NCBI GenBank assembly: GCA_021845905.1
Contig: JAJZVA010000015.1
Location: 1-58,436 of the forward strand
Length of the DNA: 58,436 nt
Direction of reading: 5' to 3'
DNA from: Pseudomonadota bacterium
GTDB lineage: Bacteria; Pseudomonadota; Alphaproteobacteria; Micavibrionales; UBA2020
The first letter of the stretch is position 1. Each line of letters starts with the position of its first letter. The position numbers and the translations under genes were made by a program. This document shows positions 25,511 to 35,345 of the stretch, in pieces. Under the pieces are notes generated by a model, which saw only the letters and a program-made list of their open reading frames with translations, had not been told where the DNA came from and ran no database searches.

Positions 25511-26440
25511 TCAGGCGGCTTTTTTCTTGCGCGGTTTGGCGGTCTGCGCCTTGCTCACCAAAAACGCATAGGTGAGAATCTTGTAAGCCAGCTTGGCGGC
25601 GAGGAAGTTGCAGCCGTGGAGGTTGGGCTTGGGCGCGAGTTCGTTGACGTCCGCGCCGACGAAGTTGGAAACCTTCGCGACTTCGCGGATGATGTCGACC
25701 GATTCCTGCCAGAAGAGCCCGCCCGGCTCCGGTGTGCCGGTCGCGGGCATCAAGGAGGCGTCGAGTCCGTCGATGTCGAAGGTGACATAGACGTTCTTGC
25801 CTTTGAAGTGGCTGACGATCTCCTTCATGTTCCACTTGGCTTTCTCTCGCGCCCAGTAGATTTTGACGCGCTGGCCGCTCTTTTCAAGGAAAGGGATTTC
25901 GCTCTGCGAGATGTTGCGGATGCCGAAGGACGAAAGCCAGGTCACGCTCTTGTGGTCGAGCACGCGGCGGAGCGCCGCGGCGTGGCTGTAATGCTCGCCG
26001 TCGTAGCCGTCGCGCAAATCGGCGTGCGCGTCGAAGTGCAGAACGTGCAGATCTTTATAGCGCTTTGCAAAGGGGCGGATGGTGCCCGCGGTGATCGAAT
26101 GCTCGCCGCCGAAGGTGATCGGGAACTTGCCCATTTGCAAAACCTCTTCGACCATGGCTTCGAGCTGGTCGAGCGCCTTGGGCACGTTCTTGCCGATCTT
26201 CGGCTCGACGGCGGTGAGGATGCCGATCTGGCGGAACGGCTCGCACCAGAACTCGTCGTCGAACAGTTCCACCTGATGCGAGGCGTCGATCATCGCCTGC
26301 GGGCCTTTCGAGGTGCCGCCGCCGTAGGAGACGGACGCTTCGAGGCCGAAGGGAACGACGACGGCCTGCGCGGATTTCACCGTCGCCGCGTCTTTTTTCT
26401 CAAGGCCGAGAAAGGCCTTGTCGGGCGTCATGAATTGCAT
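25511..26440 (-). CDS. speB: agmatinase / ureohydrolase
   Basis: A 309-aa ureohydrolase with the binuclear manganese signatures GGEHS, HFDAHADLRD and FDIDGLDASLMPATGTPEPGG. Agmatinase hydrolyses agmatine to putrescine and urea; arginase or a related guanidino substrate cannot be excluded. The C-terminus is Lys-rich. GGAG lies six bases before the ATG at 26440. It follows the deoxyhypusine-synthase-like gene on the same strand, supporting a polyamine role, although arginine decarboxylase is not in the window. Confidence 0.88.
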   Translation of the reverse strand: MQFMTPDKAFLGLEKKDAATVKSAQAVVVPFGLEASVSYGGGTSKGPQAMIDASHQVELFDDEFWCEPFRQIGILTAVEPKIGKNVPKALDQLEAMVEEVLQMGKFPITFGGEHSITAGTIRPFAKRYKDLHVLHFDAHADLRDGYDGEHYSHAAALRRVLDHKSVTWLSSFGIRNISQSEIPFLEKSGQRVKIYWAREKAKWNMKEIVSHFKGKNVYVTFDIDGLDASLMPATGTPEPGGLFWQESVDIIREVAKVSNFVGADVNELAPKPNLHGCNFLAAKLAYKILTYAFLVSKAQTAKPRKKKAA

Positions 26441-26462
26441 TTTTTACTCCTGTACAAACGCC

Positions 26463-26568
26463 ATGCAGCACTTGTTGCTGCATCCATATGGACGCCGGAA
26501 CGAGCCCGGCGTGGCGGTGATTGTTTGTTCGGATCCCGGATCAAGTCCGGGATGACATCTGCGATGTC
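26463..26568. repeat. cluster of four palindromes including an alphaproteobacterial intergenic element
   Basis: Four consecutive hairpins fill the gap between the two genes. ATGCAGCA/TGCTGCAT is at 26463-26483; ACGCCGG/CCGGCGT at 26492-26512; ATCCCGGA/TCCGGGAT with loop TCAAG at 26533-26553; and GACATC/GATGTC at 26554-26568. The third is the core of a palindromic sequence widespread in alphaproteobacterial intergenic regions. The last one overlaps the stop codon of the deoxyhypusine-synthase-like gene. They may stabilise or terminate the upstream mRNA. Confidence 0.8.
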
Positions 26569-27643
26569 ATTTGAACAGCTTCGCCCAGTTGCGGCGGGCG
26601 CGCTTTTTCCAGTGGGCGCGGTGATAGGCGTCGGAAGCGAGCAGCGGAATGACCGAACCCGCTTCTGCATAGACCATTTGTTCCATGGCGACGTCGACCT
26701 TGCCCCACGAGCAGGCTTCCTTCAGCGTCGAGGAGGAGCAGGCGCCGTCGCGCACGTCGGCGACCGTGACCTGAATGGCGTATTTGTGCATTTCGACGTT
26801 TTTGTGGCCGAGAATTTCCGCGCAGACGACGGTGTCCTGCACAAAGTTCTTCGGCACGCCGCCGCCGATCATCAAAAGGCCGGTGGTGCCCGCGGCGATC
26901 TTGATGTCGGTCAGTTCGCGGAAGTCGGCGACGCTGTCGATGGAAACATAGTTTTTAAGGCCTTTTTCGAGGCTCTTCTTCTGGTGCAGCACGAGGCCGA
27001 AACCGGCGGAAGAATCCGAGAACGCGGGGCAGAAAATCGGCACGCCGTGTTCATAGGCGGTTTGCACCAGCGAGTTTTTCTTCTTGGAGTTTTTCGAGAG
27101 CCATTTGCCCATCTCCCAGATGAACTCGCGGGAAGAGTAGGGGCGGCGCTCCAGGGATTCCGCGATCTTGAAGATCGTGCCGTCCACTTCCTGCAAATCT
27201 TCTTCATCAATATATGTGTCGTAGATGCGGTCGATGTAAAGGTCGCGCAGGTCGCGGTCGTCCACCGCGCCGTCGGCCTGCCAGTGCTTGAAGCCGAGCG
27301 CTTCGAAGAAGTCCATGTCGACGATCGAGGCGCCGGTCGAGACGATCACGTCGACCATGTTGCTCTTGACCATTTCGGTATAGAGGTCCATGCAGCCGCC
27401 CGCCGAGGTCGAGCCCGCGAGGGTGAGGACGGAGGTCGCGTTTTTGTCCTTCAGCATGGTGTTGAAGATTTCCGCGGCGCGGGCGAGGTCGCGCGAGGTG
27501 AAGGACATTTTGCCCATGCCCTTGATGATCGGCCGGGCGTCGAAGGATTTGATGTCGATATGCTCGACCGGCACGGAGAGCAGGTCGGCCTTGCGGTTGT
27601 TTTTGGGGTGCGGCTTGGGTTTCACCGATTTCAGGTTTTTCAT
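26567..27643 (-). CDS. deoxyhypusine synthase-like protein (probable homospermidine synthase)
   Basis: A 358-aa protein of the deoxyhypusine synthase family. Visible: TLAGSTSAGGCMDLY, ASIVDMDFFEALG, FCPAFSDSSAGFGL, LMIGGGVPKNF, and the active-site block EACSWGKVDVAMEQMVYAEAG, in which Lys315 corresponds to the catalytic lysine of eukaryotic enzymes (SWGK). Eukaryotic enzymes make hypusine on eIF5A from spermidine, but bacteria lack eIF5A. Related bacterial proteins have been assigned homospermidine synthase activity, joining aminobutyl groups from polyamines. It sits between a type III decarboxylase and an agmatinase on the same strand, fitting polyamine synthesis. Confidence 0.87.
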   Translation of the reverse strand: MKNLKSVKPKPHPKNNRKADLLSVPVEHIDIKSFDARPIIKGMGKMSFTSRDLARAAEIFNTMLKDKNATSVLTLAGSTSAGGCMDLYTEMVKSNMVDVIVSTGASIVDMDFFEALGFKHWQADGAVDDRDLRDLYIDRIYDTYIDEEDLQEVDGTIFKIAESLERRPYSSREFIWEMGKWLSKNSKKKNSLVQTAYEHGVPIFCPAFSDSSAGFGLVLHQKKSLEKGLKNYVSIDSVADFRELTDIKIAAGTTGLLMIGGGVPKNFVQDTVVCAEILGHKNVEMHKYAIQVTVADVRDGACSSSTLKEACSWGKVDVAMEQMVYAEAGSVIPLLASDAYHRAHWKKRARRNWAKLFK

Positions 27644-27674
27644 GGCGTCTCTCTTTCTTTGATTTCAGGGGATG

Positions 27675-28859
27675 TTAAACAGTGGCCGGTTCTTTCGCGT
27701 CCTCGAGCTCGTACATCGAAGCAAGAGGCGGCGCGGCGACGGCAACCGTTTCCGTCGCGTCGAAGCCGTTGAAGGCGGTGCGCATGGTGTTGCCGTAGGC
27801 GCCGAGCTGTCCGATCTCGATATAATCGCCTTCGCGCACGTCTTCGGGCAACATAAAGGGGCCGGGCATGTAGTCGATACTGTCGCAGGTCGGCCCGTAG
27901 AAGCGGAAAGGCTTGAGGCGCGCCTCGGTGCCGCCGGGAACGGGACGGATCAGCCGCACGGGATAGCGGAAGCCGAGGTGCCCCGCGTCGAACAGGCTAC
28001 CGTAGGTGCCGTCGTTTATATAGAGAACGTCGTTCTTGCGCAGGTCGACGCGCGTGATGACCGAGCAGCTCTCGGCGACCAGCGCGCGGCCCGGCTCGCA
28101 CCAGAATTCCGTGCGGTCGCCGTGCGGCAGACGGTCGAAGCCCTGCTCGATCGCGGCTTTGTAATCGGCCAGCGCGGGCGGGCTCATGTCCGGATAAAGC
28201 GACGGAAAGCCGCCGCCGACGTCGACGATATCGACCTTGGTGCGCGGAATGGACTGCAAAATCTCGGCGACCAGCGCGAGCGCGGTGATGTAGGCCTGCG
28301 GATCCATGGTTTGCGAGCCGACGTGAAAGGTGATGCCAAGGCGTTTGGCCGCCTTGCGACCGGCTTTCAAGAGGGCGGCGGCCTTTTCCGGCAACACGCC
28401 GAACTTGCCGGAGAGCGGCAGTTCGGATGCCGTATTGGGCACGGCGAGGCGCAAAAGCAGTGTCAGATCCTTGCTCTTGCCGGTGCAGGTGACGATTTTT
28501 TCCAGCTCTTCAAGGCTGTCGAAGGCGAAATCGCGCACGCCGTGGTCGAAATAGGCGCGTTCGATGGCGCTGCGGCTTTTGACCGGATGCATGAAGGCGA
28601 GGTGCGCTTTGGGCAGGAGACCGCGCACCAGCTCGACTTCGGGAATGGAGGCGACGTCAAAATGCCTGATTCCGGCATGAAAAAGCCCCGTGAGCACATA
28701 TGGCGCGGGGTTGGCCTTGACGGCGTAAAGAACCTTGCCGGGAAAATTCTGCGTGAACCATTTGGCGGCGGCGGAAAGAGATTCCGGGCGGAAGCAGGTT
28801 ACAGGAATATCGGGACGGCGCTGGCGCACCAATTCGTCCGGCGTATCGTAATTATCCAT
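27675..28859 (-). CDS. ornithine/lysine decarboxylase, type III PLP fold
   Basis: A 394-aa alanine-racemase-fold decarboxylase. The PLP lysine is in VLYAVKANPAPY (Lys48), and the glycine-rich phosphate site is VDVGGGFPSLYPD. The substrate-site GPTCDSIDYMPGP supplies the catalytic cysteine across the dimer. The proteins called ornithine (or lysine) decarboxylase in alphaproteobacteria have this form; carboxynorspermidine decarboxylase is a less likely alternative. It would make putrescine (or cadaverine) for the downstream deoxyhypusine-synthase-like enzyme. Start at 28859 (MDNYDTPDEL); an upstream start adds a non-conserved stretch. Confidence 0.88.
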   Translation of the reverse strand: MDNYDTPDELVRQRRPDIPVTCFRPESLSAAAKWFTQNFPGKVLYAVKANPAPYVLTGLFHAGIRHFDVASIPEVELVRGLLPKAHLAFMHPVKSRSAIERAYFDHGVRDFAFDSLEELEKIVTCTGKSKDLTLLLRLAVPNTASELPLSGKFGVLPEKAAALLKAGRKAAKRLGITFHVGSQTMDPQAYITALALVAEILQSIPRTKVDIVDVGGGFPSLYPDMSPPALADYKAAIEQGFDRLPHGDRTEFWCEPGRALVAESCSVITRVDLRKNDVLYINDGTYGSLFDAGHLGFRYPVRLIRPVPGGTEARLKPFRFYGPTCDSIDYMPGPFMLPEDVREGDYIEIGQLGAYGNTMRTAFNGFDATETVAVAAPPLASMYELEDAKEPATV

Positions 28860-29294
28860 TTCATGCAGTCTCCATAGAAACAGTAACAACGTACCCTTCC
28901 GGACGAATCACTCCGCCTTGGGGCCTTTATAATTTTAATCATATACGGTGATTCTTGAATTTTTGTAAAGAAAACTTTATGGATTTGAAATTATTTTGGA
29001 GGCGTGAGAGAAACGCTTGCGCCGCAAGCGCAAAAAAGCCGGTGCTGTTGCGCGTGGGAAGCTTCCGGCAGAAGTCAGAAAAGCTTTTTCGAAGCGTCAC
29101 GGCGGGGTATCCGTTTATCGCGGCGGCGGCTTGGCAAGTGTGAAGCGCACGGCGCGGCGCGCGCGGCGGCGCACTGAATGGGTACGAGATTTTTCTATAC
29201 ATAATTTTGAAATCGTGTATGATCTCCCCTGCGCGCGCCGGAAAAATAAAAAATATATACTTTTCAATAAGATAAGCGCGAAAAAGAGGATGAG
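28860..29294. other. intergenic region between the polyamine operon and typA
   Basis: About 435 bp of divergent upstream sequence. Both ends are AT-rich and the centre is GC-rich. An 8-bp palindromic pair, CGCTTGCG (29014-29021) with CGCAAGCG (29023-29030), sits near the middle. Several short open frames pass through it on both strands, including a very basic one from a TTG at 29017, but none has protein-family features. A promoter for each flanking gene is expected; GAGGATGAG before the typA ATG is its ribosome-binding site. Confidence 0.5.
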
Positions 29295-31124
29295 ATGACG
29301 CAAAAACTGAAAAATATCGCCATTATCGCTCACGTCGACCATGGCAAAACCACCCTGGTGGATGTGCTGCTGAAGCAATCCGGACAGTTCCGCGACAACC
29401 AGCAGGTTGAAGAATGCGTCATGGATTCAAACGATCTGGAGCGCGAGCGCGGCATCACCATCCTTGCCAAAGTGACTTCTGTCGTCTGGAAGGACACGCG
29501 CATCAATATCGTCGACACCCCCGGCCACGCCGACTTCGGCGGCGAGGTGGAGCGGATCTTGTCGATGGTCGACGGGGTTGTCATCCTCTGCGACGCGGCC
29601 GAAGGCCCGTTGCCGCAAACCAAATTCGTCTCCGGCAAGGCGCTGAAAATGGGCCTGAAGCCGATCGTGGTGATTAATAAAGTCGACCGCCCCGACGCGC
29701 GTCCGGACGAGGTGCATGAAGAAGTGTTCGACCTCTTCGCCGCGCTCGACGCGACCGACGAACAGCTTGATTTTCCGCTTCTTTACGCGTCCGGCCGTCA
29801 GGGCTGGGCCTCGGCGACGCTCGACGGGGAGCGCACCGACATGGCGCCGCTGTTCGACCTGATTTGCGATTACGTGCCCTCGCCCAAGGTCGAGGCGGAC
29901 AAGCCCTTCGCCATGCTGGGAACGCTGATCGAGAACAATCCCTATCTCGGACGTCTGGTGACGGGGCGCATCATGTCCGGCACGGTGAAGACCAATCAGT
30001 CCGTCAAGGCGCTCGATCTCGACAACAACCTTGTCGAAAACTTCCGCATCTCCAAGATCCTCGCTTTCCGCGGCATCGAGCGCGTGCCGCTGGATGAAGC
30101 CGCCGCGGGCGACATCGTCTCCGTCGCGGGCATGACGGAAGCGACCGTTTCCAACACCATCTGCGACCCCGCGGTCACGGAAGCCCTGCCCGCGCAGCCG
30201 ATCGACCCGCCGACCATCTCCATGTCCTTTTCGGTCAACAACGGCCCGTTCGCCGGGCGCGAGGGCAAGAAAGTCACTTCGCGCATGATCCGCGAGCGTC
30301 TGTTCCGCGAGGCGGAGAGCAACGTCGCCATGAAGGTGAAAGACGGCCAGACGGCGGATACGTTTGAAGTCTTCGGGCGCGGCGAACTGCAAATGTCCGT
30401 GCTGATCGAGACCATGCGCCGCGAAGGTTTCGAACTGATGATCGGCCGCCCGCGCGTTCTGTTCAAAACCGACGAGCAAACCGGCGAGCGCCTCGAGCCG
30501 ATGGAAGAAGTGGTGATCGACGTCGATCAGGACTATTCCGGCCAGGTGGTGCAGAAAATGGCCCTGCGCAAGGGGGAGATGACCTCGATGCTGCCTTCCG
30601 GCGCGGGCAAGGTGAAGATGACCTTCATCGCGCCGACGCGCGGCCTGATCGGCTATCACGGCGAATTTCTCACCGACACGCGCGGCACGGGGATCATCAA
30701 TCGTTTGTTTCACGGCTATGCGCCGCACAAGGGTCCCATCGAAGGCCGCCGCACCGGCGTCCTGCTCGCCATGGCGACCGGCGAGGCGACGGAATACGAC
30801 CTTTACAACCTCGAAGAGCGCGGCATCATCATGGTCATGCCCGGCACCAGGGTTTATGAAGGGATGATCGTCGGCGAACACAACCGCGAAAACGACCTGC
30901 CGGTGAACATCCTGCGCGGCAAGAAGCTGACCAACGTCCGCGCCTCGGGCACCGACGAGGCGACCAAGCTCACCCCGCCGCGCCTTCTGACGCTGGAGCA
31001 GGCGATCACCTACATCAACGACGACGAACTGGTGGAAGTGACGCCGACGTCTTTGCGCCTGCGCAAGGTGATCCTCGACCCCAACCTGCGCAAGCGCGCG
31101 GAAAAGGTCGCCGAAGCGGGTTAG
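29295..31124 (+). CDS. typA: ribosome-associated GTPase TypA/BipA
   Basis: A translational GTPase of 609 aa that assists 50S assembly and stress adaptation. G1 AHVDHGKTT, switch I RERGITI, DTPGHADFGGEV, NKVDRPDARPDEV, EF-Tu-like domain 2 and the EF-G-like domain FEVFGRGELQMSVLIETMRREGFEL are all visible. The C-terminal BipA-specific part includes NVRASGTDEATKLTPPR and LTLEQAITYINDDELVEVTP. Length and motifs are typical, and it is transcribed alone. No clear terminator was seen before mgtE. Confidence 0.97.
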   Translation: MTQKLKNIAIIAHVDHGKTTLVDVLLKQSGQFRDNQQVEECVMDSNDLERERGITILAKVTSVVWKDTRINIVDTPGHADFGGEVERILSMVDGVVILCDAAEGPLPQTKFVSGKALKMGLKPIVVINKVDRPDARPDEVHEEVFDLFAALDATDEQLDFPLLYASGRQGWASATLDGERTDMAPLFDLICDYVPSPKVEADKPFAMLGTLIENNPYLGRLVTGRIMSGTVKTNQSVKALDLDNNLVENFRISKILAFRGIERVPLDEAAAGDIVSVAGMTEATVSNTICDPAVTEALPAQPIDPPTISMSFSVNNGPFAGREGKKVTSRMIRERLFREAESNVAMKVKDGQTADTFEVFGRGELQMSVLIETMRREGFELMIGRPRVLFKTDEQTGERLEPMEEVVIDVDQDYSGQVVQKMALRKGEMTSMLPSGAGKVKMTFIAPTRGLIGYHGEFLTDTRGTGIINRLFHGYAPHKGPIEGRRTGVLLAMATGEATEYDLYNLEERGIIMVMPGTRVYEGMIVGEHNRENDLPVNILRGKKLTNVRASGTDEATKLTPPRLLTLEQAITYINDDELVEVTPTSLRLRKVILDPNLRKRAEKVAEAG

Positions 31125-31244
31125 GTGTTTAGTTCCACGGTGTGGTGGAGCGGAGCTACGGTTCTCGCAAGGCACCGCATTGGCTTCGCCGCAACTGCGT
31201 TGTCGTCTCAAAATTCTTGAATGCAAACAGTGCCTGATAAGCTC

Positions 31245-32657
31245 TCAGGTCAGCAGCCACGCCGCGAGGCCGAGGAAGGCGACGAATCCCACCACGTCGG
31301 TGACGGTGGTGAGAAAGACCGTGGCGGAATTGGCGGGGTCGAAGCCCGTTTTGTGGAGCGCCAGCGGGATAAGCGCGCCCGAAAGCCCCGCGGCGGCGAG
31401 GTTGATGACCATCGCCGCGGCCATGATCCCGCCCAGCTTCCAGTTGTGATACCAAATGGTGATCCCGACGATCATGACGATGCCGAACAGGATGCCGTTG
31501 ATGCTGCCGACGAGAAGCTCCTTGAGAACCGTGCGCCAGGTGTTGGCGTCGGTGAGGTCTTTCGTGGCGATGGCGCGGACGACGACGGCCAGGGTTTGCG
31601 TGCCGGCATTGCCGCCCATCGAGGCGACGACCGGCATCAGCGACGCGAGCACGACGATCTTCTGGATCGTGCCGGTGAAGAAGCTGATGACGAACGTGTC
31701 GAGAAACGCCGTGCCGAGGTTGACGAACAGCCACCAGAAGCGCGCCTTGACCGTGGAAATCGGCGGGCTGAAAAAGTCGGGGTTGCTGACGCCGCCCATT
31801 TTCAGCAGGTCTTCCTCGGCTTCTTCCTGGATGACGTCGACGACGTCGTCGACGGTGATGACGCCGATCAGCTGGTCGTCGTCGTCCACCACCGGCGCGG
31901 ACAAAAGGTCCTTGCGGCGGAAGAGCATCGCCACCTGCTCCTGATCCATCGTCACGGGCACGGAGACGTGCTCCTCTTCCACCAGCGTGTCGATTTTGAC
32001 CGGGTGCTGGGCGCAGAGCACGTGGCTTAAAGAGACCGCGCCGATGAAGCGGTGCATCGGGTCGACGATGAAGACGTTGTAAAAGCGGTCGGGCAGGGTC
32101 GCGGCGGCGGCGCGCAGATAGTCGACCGTCTTGCCCACCGTCCAGAACTGCGGCACGGCGACGAATTCGCGCTGCATCATGCGGCCCGCCGAGGCTTCGG
32201 GGAAGGTCAGGCCTTCCTCGACCGCGGCGCGGAGATTGCGGTTGAGATGGCGGATGATGTTGCCCTGCCGTTCCTCGTCGAGGCGGGTGATGAGGTTGAT
32301 GGCGTCGTCGCTGTCCAGCTCGTTGACGATCGCGGCGATGTTCTTGCCCGACATGTGTTCGAGAAGGTCGTTGAGCAGGTCGCGCTCGAAGTAGGAAAAG
32401 GTTTCGGGATGAAGCTCGTCCTCGAGCATCTCGACGAGCTTGTGGCGGCGGCCGCCGTCCAGCTTGACGATCAGCTCGGCGGCGTCCGGCGCGGGCATGT
32501 CGCGGCAGAGTTCCTGCACGCGGTCGGTATAGTCCTCGTCGATGAGCCCGGCGATCTCGCGGATGAAGGCGTCGGTGAGGCCGACCTGATGCAGCTCGGC
32601 GGCGTCGTCGCTGTCGGCTTCCTTGGGTGCGCCGGTTTTGTCGTGTTCTTCGGTCAT
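31245..32657 (-). CDS. mgtE: magnesium transporter MgtE
   Basis: A 470-aa inner-membrane Mg2+ channel. It has an N-terminal superhelical domain (LSGKNIAAIVNELDSDDAINLITRL-type repeats), a CBS pair around FIVDPMHRFIGAVSLSHVL and APVVDDDDQLIGVITVDDVVDVIQEE, and five C-terminal transmembrane helices with MGGNAGTQTLAVVVRAIA, the pore-lining MgtE signature. Mg2+ binding by the cytosolic domains gates the channel. Its start lies six bases after the maeB stop, so the two are probably co-transcribed. Confidence 0.95.
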   Translation of the reverse strand: MTEEHDKTGAPKEADSDDAAELHQVGLTDAFIREIAGLIDEDYTDRVQELCRDMPAPDAAELIVKLDGGRRHKLVEMLEDELHPETFSYFERDLLNDLLEHMSGKNIAAIVNELDSDDAINLITRLDEERQGNIIRHLNRNLRAAVEEGLTFPEASAGRMMQREFVAVPQFWTVGKTVDYLRAAAATLPDRFYNVFIVDPMHRFIGAVSLSHVLCAQHPVKIDTLVEEEHVSVPVTMDQEQVAMLFRRKDLLSAPVVDDDDQLIGVITVDDVVDVIQEEAEEDLLKMGGVSNPDFFSPPISTVKARFWWLFVNLGTAFLDTFVISFFTGTIQKIVVLASLMPVVASMGGNAGTQTLAVVVRAIATKDLTDANTWRTVLKELLVGSINGILFGIVMIVGITIWYHNWKLGGIMAAAMVINLAAAGLSGALIPLALHKTGFDPANSATVFLTTVTDVVGFVAFLGLAAWLLT

Positions 32658-32663
32658 GTGCGG

Positions 32664-35018
32664 TCAGCCGCGCTTTTTCGCGCGCTTTTGGGGCGCGGCG
32701 TCTTTTTTCTGTTTGGCTTTTCTAAGGACGCGCTGCGGCGCGGCGACGGTCTCCCCCGCGGCGGCGCAGGCGTATGCCGCGGCGTTGGCGATGCCGCGCG
32801 AGGTGACGGAGGGAATGAGGACATGCGCGGGTTTGGCCGCGCCGAGCAGCAGCGGCCCGACGACGATGCCGTCGCCGAGGATCTTCATGAGGTGAAAGGC
32901 GATGTTGGCGGCGTCGATGTTGGGCATGACGAGCAGGTTCGCCTGTCCTTTCAGCTCGGAATTGGGGAAGAGCTTTTCGCGGATCTCCTCGGAGAGCGCG
33001 GCGGAGGCGGTCATCTCGCCTTCGACGGAAAGTTCCGGCGCGCGGTCCTTGATCATCTGCGTGGCCGTGCGCATCTTGAGGGCCTCGGGGCAGTCGATGC
33101 TGCCGAAGTCGGAGCGGGAGAGCAGCGCGATGCGCGGCTCGATGCCGAATTTCTTGATCTCCTCGGCGGCGAGCAGGGTCATGTCGCAAAGGTCCTCAGC
33201 TGACGGATCGGCGTTGACGAAGGCGTCGCAGAAGAAGAACGTGCCCTTGGGCAGGATCATGATGCTCAAAGAGGCGCAGGCGCGCACGCCCTCGGCGAGG
33301 CCGATGACGTCGGTGATGTGCTGGTAATGGCGGTCATAGCGGCCGATGGTGCCGCAGATCATCGCGTCGGCGTCGTTCTTGCGCAAAAGCAGCGCGGCGA
33401 TGAGGGTGTTGCGCGTGCGCACCAGCTGCCGCGCCGAGGCGGGCGTGATGCCTTTGCGTTCCATCAGCTTGTGATAGGTCTGCCAGTAATCGTTGAAGCG
33501 CGGGTCGTCCTCGGGATTGACGATGTCGAAGTCGCGGCCTTTTTTCATGCGCAGGCCGAGCTTGTCGATGCGCGCGCGGATGACTTCCTCGCGTCCGACG
33601 AGCACGGGCCGCGCGGCGCGGTCCTCGACCAGCGTTTGCGCGGCGTGGAGCACGCGCATTTCCTCGCCTTCGGCGAAGGCGACGCGCTTGGGGTTGGAGA
33701 TGGCGCGGGCGTAGATCGGGCGCATCAGCTGGCCCGATTTGTAGACGTATTTTTCCAGCCGCGCGCGGTAGGCGGCGAGATCCGCGATCGGGCGCGTGGC
33801 GACGCCGCTGTCCATCGCCGCTTTCGCGACCGCAAGCGGCAGTTCGAGGATCAGGCGCGGATCGAACGGCTTGGGGATCAGGTATTCCGGGCCGAACTGC
33901 AACGGCACGTCGCCGTAGACGGCGGCGACTTCCGCCGTGGCTTCGGCCATGGTGAGCTGGGAGAGCGCCTCGACGCAGGCGACCTTCATCTTTTCGTTGA
34001 TCGTCGTCGCGCCGACGTCGAGCGCGCCCCTGAAGATGAACGGGAAGCACAGTGCGTTGTTGACCTGGTTGGGATAATCCGAGCGTCCGGTGCAGACGAT
34101 CGCGTCGGGCCTTGCGGCGCGCGCTTCCTCGGGCATGATCTCGGGCGTGGGGTTGGCGAGCGCCATGATCAGCGGCGCCTTGCCCATCGACCGCAGCATC
34201 TGCTGCGTCAGCACGCGCGGGGCGGAGAGGCCGAGGAAAACGTCGGCGTCGCGGATCGCTTCCTTCAGCGTGCGGAGTTTCGTTTCCTGAGCGAAGGTTT
34301 TTTTCGTTTCGTCCATGTCCTCGTTGCGGCCCTTGTGGACGACGCCGTAAAGGTCGGTGAGCAGGATGTTCTTTTTCGGCACGCCCATCTCGACCAGCAA
34401 AGAGACGCAGGCGAGCGCCGCCGCGCCCGCGCCCGCCGTGACGATTTTCACGTTTTTGATGTCGCGCCCGGAATAGGTGAGCCAGTTGCGGAACGCCGTG
34501 GCGACGATGATCGCCGTGCCGTGCTGGTCGTCGTGGAAGACGGGGATCTTCATGCGCTCCTTGAGGCGCCGCTCGACCTCGAAGCATTCGGGCGATTTGA
34601 TGTCCTCGAGGTTGATGCCGCCGAAGCTCGGCTCAAGCGCGGCGATGATGTCGACCAGCTTGTCGACGTCCGTCTCGGCGATTTCGATGTCGATGGCGTC
34701 GATGCCGGAGAACTTCTTGAACAGGACGGACTTGCCTTCCATGACCGGCTTGGCGGCCAGCGGGCCGATGTTGCCGAGGCCGAGCACGGCGGTGCCGTTG
34801 GTGATGACGGCGACGAGATTGCCGCGCGCGGTATAGAGGCTGGCGGCGTTCGGGTCGGCGGCGATCTCCTCGCACGGCGCGGCGACGCCGGGCGAATAGG
34901 CGAGCGCGAGGTCGCGCTGGGTCAGGACGGCTTTCGTCGGCGTAATGGAGATTTTCCCCGGGCCGTTCGGTTCCCGGTGATAGGCGAGCGCGTCATTGTA
35001 AAGTGAGTCTTTTTTCAT
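32664..35018 (-). CDS. maeB: NADP-dependent malic enzyme with C-terminal phosphotransacetylase-like domain
   Basis: Decarboxylates malate to pyruvate with NADP. The 784-aa length is that of the hybrid MaeB class. The N-terminal malic domain ([39 protein letters not shown], and the metal/catalytic [12 protein letters not shown]), an NAD(P)-binding domain ([15 protein letters not shown]), and a phosphotransacetylase-like C-terminal domain ([42 protein letters not shown]) are in order. The C-terminal domain is regulatory, binding acetyl-CoA, in studied homologues. The tail is Lys/Arg-rich. It is the first gene of a probable maeB-mgtE operon. Confidence 0.96.
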   Translation of the reverse strand: MKKDSLYNDALAYHREPNGPGKISITPTKAVLTQRDLALAYSPGVAAPCEEIAADPNAASLYTARGNLVAVITNGTAVLGLGNIGPLAAKPVMEGKSVLFKKFSGIDAIDIEIAETDVDKLVDIIAALEPSFGGINLEDIKSPECFEVERRLKERMKIPVFHDDQHGTAIIVATAFRNWLTYSGRDIKNVKIVTAGAGAAALACVSLLVEMGVPKKNILLTDLYGVVHKGRNEDMDETKKTFAQETKLRTLKEAIRDADVFLGLSAPRVLTQQMLRSMGKAPLIMALANPTPEIMPEEARAARPDAIVCTGRSDYPNQVNNALCFPFIFRGALDVGATTINEKMKVACVEALSQLTMAEATAEVAAVYGDVPLQFGPEYLIPKPFDPRLILELPLAVAKAAMDSGVATRPIADLAAYRARLEKYVYKSGQLMRPIYARAISNPKRVAFAEGEEMRVLHAAQTLVEDRAARPVLVGREEVIRARIDKLGLRMKKGRDFDIVNPEDDPRFNDYWQTYHKLMERKGITPASARQLVRTRNTLIAALLLRKNDADAMICGTIGRYDRHYQHITDVIGLAEGVRACASLSIMILPKGTFFFCDAFVNADPSAEDLCDMTLLAAEEIKKFGIEPRIALLSRSDFGSIDCPEALKMRTATQMIKDRAPELSVEGEMTASAALSEEIREKLFPNSELKGQANLLVMPNIDAANIAFHLMKILGDGIVVGPLLLGAAKPAHVLIPSVTSRGIANAAAYACAAAGETVAAPQRVLRKAKQKKDAAPQKRAKKRG

Positions 35019-35345
35019 GATTTTCCCCGAAAGCCGGATAAAATTCTCCGCGTGTCAGATTATACACTTTTTTGGCTAAAGGATTGTAATTTTTGAAAGT
35101 TATGACTTTTGAAAAATTCTTTAAAGCGCTTTTGGCAAAAAGTCGCCGCGGCACTGACGAAACTATGCTGTTTATCAGAGGCTTATATCAATATTTGATA
35201 TTAAATTACATTAAAATAATATTTTTCGCAATAAAAAGTCTGTAAAAGGTCTCCCATAAGATATAGAATTACATTCGCTATTCATATAACGCAATGAGCG
35301 CATGCCGGTTTATCGACTGACTCATCACTGACGGTACAAGAAGAT
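35019..35345. other. divergent intergenic region, maeB / bdhA
   Basis: About 327 bp, strongly AT-rich, separating divergent genes. TTGTAATTTTTGAAAG and a TATAGAAT element near 35265 are compatible with promoters, but no pair with convincing spacing was assigned. AAGAAG lies just upstream of the bdhA ATG. No gene seen. Confidence 0.5.

Noticed and set aside
29014-29030. Hairpin CGCTTGCG/CGCAAGCG as a terminator
   Set aside because: Only one base between arms, and no T-run on either strand downstream.
29017-29298. Very basic 93-aa frame starting at TTG
   Set aside because: No ribosome-binding site, no family, and it runs into the typA start. Competing frames exist on both strands.
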